NCBI RefSeq assembly: GCF_001043025.1 | Contig: NZ_JYLD01000006.1 | Span: 62,001-126,000 of the forward strand | DNA: 64,000 nt | From: Pseudomonas helleri | Lineage (GTDB): Bacteria; Pseudomonadota; Gammaproteobacteria; Pseudomonadales; Pseudomonadaceae | Direction of reading: 5' to 3' | Shown: piece by piece, positions 50,941 to 58,287 of the stretch | Numbering within the stretch: position 1 is the first letter of the stretch | How the letters are laid out: each line of letters opens with the position of its first letter | Program-made: the position numbers and the translations under genes | Notes under the pieces: model-generated | What the model saw: the letters and a program-made list of their open reading frames with translations, nothing else | Databases searched by the model: none | Told to the model about the DNA's origin: nothing

Positions 50941-52359
50941 ATGTTTATGATGTTTTTGGATCCCGACTCCGAGGAGTCACTGGTCAACCAGATCGTTTCG
51001 GGGATCAGCCTGGCGATCAAAGAACACCGGCTGAAATCCGGCAGCAAACTGCCTTCGATCCGCAAATTCGCGCAGACCCACAAGGTTAGCCACTTTACTG
51101 CTGTCGAAGCCTACGACCGCCTGGTGGCGCTCGGTCACCTGACGCCGGTGCGCAACGCCGGTTTCTATGTGCGCAGCAGCCCCGGCAACCCGCGCCCCGA
51201 CCCTGTACCGGAGCCCCACGAGGAAGACACTGAGTTCGACTTTGACGCGCACTTGCTGCTGCAAAAAGTCTTCCAGCCCATGGGCATGGAATTACGCCCG
51301 GGCATTGGCCTGCTGCCCGAGCAGTGGACAGACCACGACGGCCTGCAACGCGGGCTGCGCACTTTGGCCCGCAACGAGCCCGGCAGTTTTTCCGGTTACG
51401 GGCAGGCCAAAGGTTCACCGCGGCTGCGCGCTAAACTTGCCGAAAAATTGGCAGACACGCGAATCGCCGCCCACCCTGAGCAAATCATGCTGACCAGCGG
51501 CGGCAGCCATGCGCTGGACCTGGTCACACGTTATCTGGTGCAGCGCGGTGACAGTGTGCTGGTCGACGAACCGGGCTATCACAACCTGTTCCTCAACTTG
51601 CGTTTGCAAGGGGCCAAACTGCTGGGTGTGCCGCGCACCCTCGATGGCTTCGACCTTGAGGTGCTTGAAGCGCTGATTATCCAGCATCGGCCCAAGGTGT
51701 TTTTCACCAACACTCGCCTGCACTGCCCGACCGGCACCAGCCTGTCGCTGGCGGTGGCACACCGGGTGCTGCAACTGGCTGAAAAGTACGACTTCCTGAT
51801 TGTCGAAAATGACATTTACGCCGACCTCGACACCACCGGCCAGCAAGCGCTGGCGGGCATGGATCAGCTGTCGCGGGTGATCTACATCGGCAGTTTTTCG
51901 AAAACCATTGCCCCGGCATTGCGGGTCGGGTTTGTAGCGGCGCACCAGGAACTGATCGACGAATTGGTGCCGCTCAAGCTGGTCAGCGGCCTTACCACCT
52001 CGGAGCTGACCGAGGAGCTGGCCCTGACGGTGTTGCTTCAGGGCCGCCACCGCAAACACGTCAAACAGTTACAGAGCAATCTCGCCGACGCCCACGAAAC
52101 CGTCGCGCGGTTACTGGAAGGCGTGGGCATGGAGCTGTTCGTCAAACCCCATGCCGGGATGTTTCTGTGGGCCCGTCATCCCTTGATCGAAGACTCCACC
52201 GCACTGGCAACCAAAGCCCGCGACGAAAAAATCCTGCTGGCCCCCGGTCAGTTATTCATGCCCAACGCGCAGATCGTTCCGTGGATGCGATTCAATGTGG
52301 CGCATTCCCTGGATGAGCGCATTTACCGGCTGTTGGAGCGGGAGATAGAGCGCCTCTAA
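50941..52359 (+). CDS. MocR-type GntR/aminotransferase transcriptional regulator
   Basis: 472 residues. N-terminal GntR winged HTH (LVNQIVSGISLAIKEHRLKSGSKLPSIRKFAQTHKVSHFTAVEAYDRL) is joined by a linker (rich in P and E) to a fold-type I aminotransferase domain, with the PLP lysine in IGSFSKTIAPALRVGF and ENDIYADLD. MocR proteins sense PLP-linked amino compounds and activate divergent genes. It is divergent from the aldolase gene with 147 bases between. Start ATG 50941 was chosen because a MFMMFLDPDSEE N-terminus precedes the HTH directly; the frame stays open to 50833 without a ribosome site. Confidence 0.88.
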   Translation: MFMMFLDPDSEESLVNQIVSGISLAIKEHRLKSGSKLPSIRKFAQTHKVSHFTAVEAYDRLVALGHLTPVRNAGFYVRSSPGNPRPDPVPEPHEEDTEFDFDAHLLLQKVFQPMGMELRPGIGLLPEQWTDHDGLQRGLRTLARNEPGSFSGYGQAKGSPRLRAKLAEKLADTRIAAHPEQIMLTSGGSHALDLVTRYLVQRGDSVLVDEPGYHNLFLNLRLQGAKLLGVPRTLDGFDLEVLEALIIQHRPKVFFTNTRLHCPTGTSLSLAVAHRVLQLAEKYDFLIVENDIYADLDTTGQQALAGMDQLSRVIYIGSFSKTIAPALRVGFVAAHQELIDELVPLKLVSGLTTSELTEELALTVLLQGRHRKHVKQLQSNLADAHETVARLLEGVGMELFVKPHAGMFLWARHPLIEDSTALATKARDEKILLAPGQLFMPNAQIVPWMRFNVAHSLDERIYRLLEREIERL

Positions 52360-52645
52360 GATCAAAAGATCGCGAGGCAAGCTCGCTCCTACAGATTGTG
52401 GCGCACGCAAAACCTGTATAAACATCCCAACAAAAGATCGCAGCCTGCGGCCCCTCCTTCAAACACAAAATAAGTGATTGATTCTAAAGGCTCTGTAGGA
52501 GCGAGCTTGTCTCGCGATCTTTTGATCTTGATCTAAGAGCCCCCTCACCCTAGCCCTCTCCCGAAGGAGAGGGAACCGATTGGGGGATGCTGAAGATATT
52601 CGGTGGCCTGTTTGCTGCGCGACAGCGCGGCGTCGTAGACGGGGC
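52359..52645. repeat. REP pair plus composite repeat upstream of MFS gene
   Basis: 52359-52394 and 52493-52534 are opposed REP arms with a wide 98-base spacer. 52541-52645 is the composite repeat in minus orientation (CCCTCACCCTAGCCCTCTCC, hairpin, ACCGATTGGGGGATGCTG, GCCTGTTTGCTGCGCGACAG). No gene is seen between 52360 and 52835. Confidence 0.8.
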
Positions 52646-52718
52646 GGTAACTCCTACAAGGTATTCGGGGTTTTTTGTCCTACAAAAAACGTTCTGACGA
52701 TTGTGTGAATTGTCTATC

Positions 52719-52760
52719 GACTCTAGAGTCTGGGTTGCCCTGCTGGCGTTTACGTAAACG
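52719..52760. promoter_or_regulatory. Two perfect palindromes upstream of the MFS gene
   Basis: GACTCTAGAGTC (52719-52730) and CGTTTACGTAAACG (52747-52760) lie 28 bases apart, start to start, and 76-117 bases before the MFS start. Both are exact and look like operators for dimeric repressors; the second has the CG-centred form of LacI/GalR sites. Confidence 0.45.
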
Positions 52761-52835
52761 TTATGTTCTGCACGGCCTAAAAAGGATGCCTGGCCACGCC
52801 CGTGTTCAGGCGCGCTATAACAAAAAGGGCTTCTC

Positions 52836-54179
52836 ATGACTCATTCATCTTCGCCTCACCCCGAGCGCATTGATCAGCATCTGGATTCGGCTTATCGCAG
52901 AACGGCATGGCGTGTCATGCCGCTGCTGATGGTGTGTTTTCTGGTCGCGTACCTGGACCGGGTCAACGTCGGCTTTGCCAAGTTGCAGATGCTCGATGAC
53001 CTTAAATTCAGTGAAGCGGTGTACGGCCTGGGCGCCGGGATTTTCTTCATCGGTTACCTGATGTTTGAAGTCCCGAGCAACATCGCCCTGCACCGTTACG
53101 GCGCGCGCCGCTGGATCGCACGGATCATGGTCACCTGGGGGTTGCTCTCGGCGGCAATGATGTTTGTGCAAACACCGTGGAGCTTTTACACCCTGCGTTT
53201 TTTGATCGGTGTGGCTGAAGCCGGGTTCTTCCCGGGGATTATTTTTTACCTCACCACCTGGTTCCCAGGCCATCGCCGGGGCGTAATGGTGGCGTTGTTT
53301 ATCTCGGCCTTGCCGATTTCCAACATGCTGGGCTCACTGATTTCCGGTTTCATCATGCAGTACATGCATGGCGTGGCAGGTTACGCAGGCTGGCAGTGGC
53401 TGTTTGTGATCGAAGGCTTGCCGGCGGTGGCGCTGGGCATGGCGGTGTTTTATCTGTTGCATGACCGCATCGCCGATGCCAAGTGGCTGACGGCCGAGGA
53501 AAAACAAGGCATGCAGGCCGCCATCGAGCGCGACAACCAAGGCAAGCAAGGACACTCGATACGCGAAGGGTTGCTCAACCCGAAAATATGGCTGCTGGGC
53601 GGCGTGTATTTTTGCCTGGTCATGGGCCAGTACATCATCAGCTTCTGGATGCCGACCATTATCCGCAACAGCGGCATCGAGCAACCGTGGGTGATCGGCA
53701 TGCTTTCGGCGATTCCGTTCACCGCAGCGGCGGTGGTCATGGTGCTGGTGGGGCGCAGCTCAGACCGCCATCGTGAGTACCGCTGGCACCTGGCAATTTG
53801 CGCCACCCTGGGCGCCGCCGGGGTGCTGTTTGGCACACTGTTCGGCGGCAATCTGCTGCTCGGCATGATCGGCTTGACCATTGGCACGGCGGCCATGGTC
53901 AGCAGCCTGCCGGTGTTCTGGAGCATGCCCACCGCAGTGGTCGGCGGGGCTGCCGCAGCGGCAGGTATCGCGCTGATCAACTCCATGGGCAACGTCGCAG
54001 GCTTCTTTGCCACCATCGTGGTCGGCTGGATCACCCAAGTCACCGGCAGCACCCAAGCCTCGATGTACATGATGGCGGCGGTGCTGGTGCTGGGCGGCGT
54101 ATTGGGCCTCTGTGTGCCCAAGGTCAAGGCCGATATCAGCGGGCTGGCCCAGGCCAACCCGCTGCCTCAGCAACCCTGA
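52836..54179 (+). CDS. MFS transporter, anion:cation symporter (ACS) family
   Basis: 447 residues, 12 helices. Opening AWRVMPLLMVCFLVAYLDRVNVGFAKLQM, the FFIGYLMFEVPSNIALHRYGARRWIARIM segment and RFLIGVAEAGFFPGIIFYLTTWFP are typical of phthalate/glucarate-type ACS permeases that take up organic acids with protons. It lies head-on to the LysR gene and an FAD-linked hydroxy-acid oxidase gene, so a hydroxy-acid substrate is plausible. Upstream palindromes suggest regulated expression. Confidence 0.87.
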   Translation: MTHSSSPHPERIDQHLDSAYRRTAWRVMPLLMVCFLVAYLDRVNVGFAKLQMLDDLKFSEAVYGLGAGIFFIGYLMFEVPSNIALHRYGARRWIARIMVTWGLLSAAMMFVQTPWSFYTLRFLIGVAEAGFFPGIIFYLTTWFPGHRRGVMVALFISALPISNMLGSLISGFIMQYMHGVAGYAGWQWLFVIEGLPAVALGMAVFYLLHDRIADAKWLTAEEKQGMQAAIERDNQGKQGHSIREGLLNPKIWLLGGVYFCLVMGQYIISFWMPTIIRNSGIEQPWVIGMLSAIPFTAAAVVMVLVGRSSDRHREYRWHLAICATLGAAGVLFGTLFGGNLLLGMIGLTIGTAAMVSSLPVFWSMPTAVVGGAAAAAGIALINSMGNVAGFFATIVVGWITQVTGSTQASMYMMAAVLVLGGVLGLCVPKVKADISGLAQANPLPQQP

Positions 54180-54183
54180 CCGC

Positions 54184-55137
54184 TCAGGCAGGCCCGGCGG
54201 TCAGCACATGGCTGCCGGGCCATTGATCCTGCAGGCACATGTCGCTGACCACCTGACGTATCAGGTCGGCCACGGCCTGCCGCGCCGGGGTCGATGGCAT
54301 GCGCGTCGACACGCACAACCCTACACGCCGATTCAACCCGGGGCAGTCTATGCGCCGCGCAATCAACCGCCCCTCGTCGACTTCGCGGCGAGCCAGATTG
54401 AGCGGCATTATTGTCGGCCCGATCCCCGCCTCCACCGCACTTTTAAGAATGTGTACCGAGTTGACCTCAAGGGCCACCGACTCAACGAACGCACCCTGTT
54501 TGGCCAGCGCAGCCTCAACCAGCGCCCGCGTGCAATGCCCGTGGGCCAGCCCCGGCCACACCAGCGGGCGCGCCAGTGCCTGCTCAAGCGTGAGGGCGCC
54601 GGTGCCCGGAGGCTGTGGATCGGTCGCCGCGCTGAGCCAGTAAAAGTCCTCTTGCAGCAGCGGGCTGAAGGCGATTTCGGCAGGCAAGCCGACATCGGTA
54701 AACAACGCCAGGTCAATGCGCCCGTACAGCAGTTGCTCAAACAGATTGCCGGTCAGTTCTTCATTGAGGTTCAGGCTGATATGCGGATAACGCGCCGCCA
54801 CCGCACGCAGCAATGGCAAAGCCAGCGGGCTGGCGACGCTCTGCGGCAAGGCCACCACCACCGAACCGCTGAGGGTTTGCGCCGAGTCGAGGACCGCCAC
54901 GCGGGCGTCCTGCAGATGCTTGAGAATGCCTTGGGCGTACTCGTAGAAGACTTTGCCCGGATCCGTCGCGCTGACGCCGTTGCGGCTGCGGTGCAACAAC
55001 TGCACCCCGAGTTCTTTTTCGAGTTCCAGGACCTGTTTACTCAGGGCCGATTGGGCCACAAAGACTTCGCGGGCAGCCCCCGAGAGGCTGCCGCAGTCGA
55101 TAATCGCCACAAAATATTTGAGCTGTCGAATTTCCAT
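54184..55137 (-). CDS. LysR-family transcriptional regulator
   Basis: 317 residues. HTH: IRQLKYFVAIIDCGSLSGAAREVFVAQSALSKQVLELEKELGVQ followed by LLHRSRNGVSATDPG. The C-terminal effector domain contains LNEELTGNLFEQLLYGRIDLALFTD, resembling the Nac/Cbl-like branch. It begins 36 bases downstream of the FAD-oxidase gene on the same strand and ends five bases from the MFS stop, so it may govern both. Confidence 0.9.
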   Translation of the reverse strand: MEIRQLKYFVAIIDCGSLSGAAREVFVAQSALSKQVLELEKELGVQLLHRSRNGVSATDPGKVFYEYAQGILKHLQDARVAVLDSAQTLSGSVVVALPQSVASPLALPLLRAVAARYPHISLNLNEELTGNLFEQLLYGRIDLALFTDVGLPAEIAFSPLLQEDFYWLSAATDPQPPGTGALTLEQALARPLVWPGLAHGHCTRALVEAALAKQGAFVESVALEVNSVHILKSAVEAGIGPTIMPLNLARREVDEGRLIARRIDCPGLNRRVGLCVSTRMPSTPARQAVADLIRQVVSDMCLQDQWPGSHVLTAGPA

Positions 55138-55172
55138 GCTGGCGATTCTACAGCCCTTGAGGCGCCCAGGCG

Positions 55173-56576
55173 TCAGCCAAAAATCTTGCCGGGGTTCATC
55201 AAGCCTTTGGGGTCTAGTGCGTGCTTGATTGAACGCATGACATCCACCGCATTCTGGCCATGCTCGACCGCCATGTAGTCCCGCTTGGTCAAGCCAATGC
55301 CGTGCTCACCGGTGCAACTGCCTTCGTAGGCAATGGCCCGCTCAGCCAGGCGGTGCGCCACCGCTTCGGCGCGGGCCACTTCATCGGCATTGTCGGGGTC
55401 GACGAGGATCAAGGCGTGGAAGTTGCCATCGCCCACATGGCCAAAAATCGGCGCCAGCAGGCCATTTTCTTCAAGGTCTGCGGCGGTCGCTTCAATGCAC
55501 TCGGCCAGGCGCGAAATCGGCACCACCGAGTCGGTGGTCAAGGATCGGCAGCCGGGACGCAACGCCACCGAAGCAAAGTAGGCATCGTGCCGCGCTTGCC
55601 ACAGCCGGGTGCGGTCTTCAGGGTTGACCGCCCATTCAAAGTCCTGGCCGCCGTGTTCATCAGCCACCAGGCGCACGGTTTCAATCTGCTCTTTAACCCC
55701 GGACTCCGAGCCATGCAATTCAAAAAACAAGGACGGCGCTTCACGCAGTGAGGTCTTGCTGTAAGCGTTGATCGCCCGCACGGTCAGCGCATCGATGAGC
55801 TCGATGCGGGCAATCGGCACGCCCAACTGAATGGTCTGGATCACCGCCTGCACGGCTTGATCCACTGAAGGGAAGGTGCAAATGGCCGCCGACACGGCTT
55901 CAGGCAAGGGGTGCAATTTAACCGTCAACTCGGCGAAGGTCGCCAACGTACCGCCCGAACCCACCAGCAAGTGCGTCAGGTCATACCCGGCCGAAGACTT
56001 GCGGGCCCGGCCGCCGGTCTGGATCACTCGACCGTCCGCCAGTACTGCGGTCATGCCCAGCACGTTCTCGCGCATGGTGCCGTAACGCACAGCGTTGGTG
56101 CCCGACGCCCGGGTCGAGGCCATGCCGCCCAACGACGCATCGGCCCCCGGATCAATTGGAAAAAACAAACCGGTGCCGTGCAAAGCGGCGTTCAATTGTT
56201 TGCGCGTTACACCCGGCTGCACCGTCACGTCCATGTCGTCCGGGCGGATCTGGATAATCTGGTTCATGCCCGACACATCGATGCACACCCCGCCCTGCAC
56301 CGCCTGCAGCCAACCCTCAAGTGAGGTGCCGCTGCCGTAAGGAATCATCGGCACATCGTGGGCATGGCACAGGCTCGAGACGCTGATGATCTCCTCAAGG
56401 CTCTCGACAAACGCAACCGCATCCGGCGGGACCGGGCCCAACGACGAAATATCGCTGCCGTGGTGCTCGCGCACACTGGCCGACGTCGACAGCCGCGTGC
56501 CCAAAAGTTGCCCCAGTGCGAGCAATAAAGACTCGGGCAAGGGCTTGCGGTTCAGCAGCGTTGGAATTGCGTTCAT
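55173..56576 (-). CDS. FAD-linked hydroxy-acid oxidase (GlcD/D-lactate dehydrogenase type)
   Basis: 467 residues. FAD-binding type 4 (PCMH) domain with ISVSSLCHAHDVPMIPYGSGTSLEGW, DASLGGMASTRASGTNAVRYGTMRENVLG and TGGRARKSSAGYDLTHLLVGSGGTLATFAEL; FAD-oxidase C-terminal domain with FGHVGDGNFHAL, GEHGIGLTKRDY and DPKGLMNPGKIFG. It oxidises D-lactate, glycolate or a similar 2-hydroxy acid and donates to a cytochrome or quinone. ATG 56576 has GAGGA upstream; a start at 56651 overlaps low-complexity sequence. The MFS gene nearby is a candidate importer. Confidence 0.9.
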   Translation of the reverse strand: MNAIPTLLNRKPLPESLLLALGQLLGTRLSTSASVREHHGSDISSLGPVPPDAVAFVESLEEIISVSSLCHAHDVPMIPYGSGTSLEGWLQAVQGGVCIDVSGMNQIIQIRPDDMDVTVQPGVTRKQLNAALHGTGLFFPIDPGADASLGGMASTRASGTNAVRYGTMRENVLGMTAVLADGRVIQTGGRARKSSAGYDLTHLLVGSGGTLATFAELTVKLHPLPEAVSAAICTFPSVDQAVQAVIQTIQLGVPIARIELIDALTVRAINAYSKTSLREAPSLFFELHGSESGVKEQIETVRLVADEHGGQDFEWAVNPEDRTRLWQARHDAYFASVALRPGCRSLTTDSVVPISRLAECIEATAADLEENGLLAPIFGHVGDGNFHALILVDPDNADEVARAEAVAHRLAERAIAYEGSCTGEHGIGLTKRDYMAVEHGQNAVDVMRSIKHALDPKGLMNPGKIFG

Positions 56577-57033
56577 CAGGCCATCCTCGATTATTTTTTT
56601 GGCACCACGCGAGCATCTTAAACGCAGCAGGCGCCCTCCTCGCCATTCCAAATACAGAGGGTACTATCTGCTTAAAGCATGGCACATGGTCAATCGCGCC
56701 AGCCTGAACTACGGTGGCTGCCCGATCCTTCGCCGTCGTGGGGCTCTCTATGCAATTGGGTAAAGCAACGTACTGGCGGGACGGTATACATGCCGCGCTC
56801 TATCGAGAACACGTAGCTGCTCATCGACGTTGAGCGCAAAAAAAACTAAAGACAATTCCTACTTATTAAGTAGGAATTAACCTACTTAAAACTAAGATTC
56901 TTTACCGTCTCGTGATTTTTTATAACAACGCGAATTCACGATGAACGCTCTGAAAAAGTCACGAGAAAATAACTAACTGATTGTTTTAAATCAAAAAAAA
57001 TAAAAAACAAAAACACTCCCTGCCAACACGCTC
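56577..57033. other. Gene-free AT-rich region upstream of the urease locus
   Basis: No coding frame is supported in 56577-57331. From about 56830 to 57020 the sequence is markedly AT-rich with several A-tracts. A perfect inverted repeat AATTCCTACTT-ATT-AAGTAGGAATT lies at 56854-56878. Such AT-rich gaps bind H-NS-like proteins (MvaT/MvaU in Pseudomonas) and often mark acquired DNA. Confidence 0.6.
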
Positions 57034-57049
57034 TGGCAACCCCTGTGCC
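57034..57049 (+). promoter_or_regulatory. Candidate sigma-54 promoter for the urease operon
   Basis: TGGCAACCCCTGTGCC has the GG and GC dinucleotides with exactly ten bases between them and matches TGGCA and TGC of the -24/-12 consensus. It lies about 285 bases before ureA and 3' of an A-rich tract. Nitrogen-controlled urease promoters commonly use sigma-54. No NtrC site was recognised. Confidence 0.45.
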
Positions 57050-57131
57050 CAAATAATTGCTCGTGCGCTCACCCCTCAAAAAATATGGTCTAGGCTCAGA
57101 TCGCCCCCACCGCAATGGATTTGAACGGTCG

Positions 57132-57259
57132 AGCCGATGAAACACACCTGCATCGGGTATTACGTGCCTACGGCCCGTCAATCGGGGTGGGTAGCCCCTG
57201 TAAAACCCTCATTTATTGTCACCACGCCTGAACGGCTCAGCCCGTTACCGGCCTTTTTG
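57132..57259 (+). other. Structured leader of the urease operon
   Basis: Several possible hairpins follow in order between the candidate promoter and ureA: CCGATG / CATCGG (57134-57156), GGGG / CCCC (57184-57198) and AACGG / CCGTT (57231-57246), the last shortly before CCGGCCTTTTTG. No known riboswitch class was recognised. It may be an untranslated regulatory leader or chance structure. Confidence 0.3.
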
Positions 57260-57331
57260 TGTGGGCGCAGGTTCATGCCCTGCCCTACACGCCGAACACT
57301 CATTTTTACCGCACTGTAGACAGGAGGGCTT

Positions 57332-57634
57332 ATGCAACTCACCCCCAGAGAGATCGACAAACTCATGGTTTACACCCTCTCGGACGTGGCGCTGCGCCGC
57401 AAGGCGCGTGGCTTGAAGCTGAACTACCCGGAGGCCGTTTCAATTATCACCGTCACGGCCCTGGAAGGCGCCCGGGACGGCAAGTCGGTTGAAGACGTCA
57501 TGACAGAAGCCAGCAAAGTGCTGACCAAAGACGATGTGATGGAAGGCGTCAGCGAGCTGATTCCGAACGTTCAGGTTGAGGCGATTTTTACTGACGGCAG
57601 CCGTCTGGTGACCGTTCACGACCCGATCAAATAA
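57332..57634 (+). CDS. ureA: Urease gamma subunit
   Basis: 100 residues, standard Ure[39 protein letters not shown], then [39 protein letters not shown] precedes the ATG. The urease holoenzyme (alpha, beta, gamma) hydrolyses urea to ammonia and carbamate in the cytoplasm. First gene of a plus-strand operon ureA-B-C-E-F-G-D plus transporter. Confidence 0.97.
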   Translation: MQLTPREIDKLMVYTLSDVALRRKARGLKLNYPEAVSIITVTALEGARDGKSVEDVMTEASKVLTKDDVMEGVSELIPNVQVEAIFTDGSRLVTVHDPIK

Positions 57635-57685
57635 CGGCCTGGCTTGATCGCTCAACGCACACAGCCCTGTTTTGAGGAGCCCGTC

Positions 57686-58201
57686 ATGACCCGCAAAAAA
57701 ACTGCCGCACCCGCCAGCCCGCACCAGGACACGCATCCTGAGCACAGCATCCCCAACGCCAAAGACCCCGGTGGCGTGCCCAAAAGCCAGGAGGACGATG
57801 TACCACTGGGCGGCATTGTCTACGCCAGCACACCGATCACCTTCAACGAAGACCGCCCGGTGACCCAGATCAAAGTGCGCAACACCGGCGACCGCCCGAT
57901 TCAGATCGGCTCGCATTACCACTTTTTTGAAGTGAACCGCGCACTGGAATTCGACCGGGCTGCCGCCTTTGGCAAACGTCTGAACATCACTTCGACCACG
58001 GCGATCCGTTTTGAGTCGGGCGATGAAATTGAAGTGTCGCTGATCCCTTACGGTGGCAAACAGACTGTGTACGGCTTCAACAATCTGGTCGACGGCTGGG
58101 CGCCAGACAACACCATCGCCCTGCATGAGCGCGCGGAAAAACTGCAAGCCATACAACTTGCCACCGAGCTGGGTTTCAAGTTTTCCAAGACCGATCCGTA
58201 G
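57686..58201 (+). CDS. ureB: Urease beta subunit with N-terminal extension
   Basis: 171 residues, compared with about 100 for usual UreB. The first 45 residues are hydrophilic and probably disordered (rich in K, P, H, D). The conserved core starts at PLGGIVYASTPITFNEDRP, with NTGDRPIQIGSHYHFFEVNRALEFDRAAAFGKRL and ends in YGGKQTVYGFNNLVDGW. The ATG at 57686 has GAGGAG five bases upstream. Long UreB proteins of this kind are, from memory, known from the Yersinia/Morganella ureases. It ends 86 bases before ureC. Confidence 0.93.
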   Translation: MTRKKTAAPASPHQDTHPEHSIPNAKDPGGVPKSQEDDVPLGGIVYASTPITFNEDRPVTQIKVRNTGDRPIQIGSHYHFFEVNRALEFDRAAAFGKRLNITSTTAIRFESGDEIEVSLIPYGGKQTVYGFNNLVDGWAPDNTIALHERAEKLQAIQLATELGFKFSKTDP

Positions 58202-58287
58202 CCCGCACAGCCCCTCATGCACTCACTTTTTTTGCACCTGCGCAGTGACGCCTTCAGCGCCAGCGCGGCATTAGCAAGGAGCCACCG

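Noticed and set aside
56936..57181. 81-codon minus-strand frame in the urease upstream region
   Set aside because: It crosses the AT-rich tract, has no ribosome site, and shows no similarity; considered non-coding.
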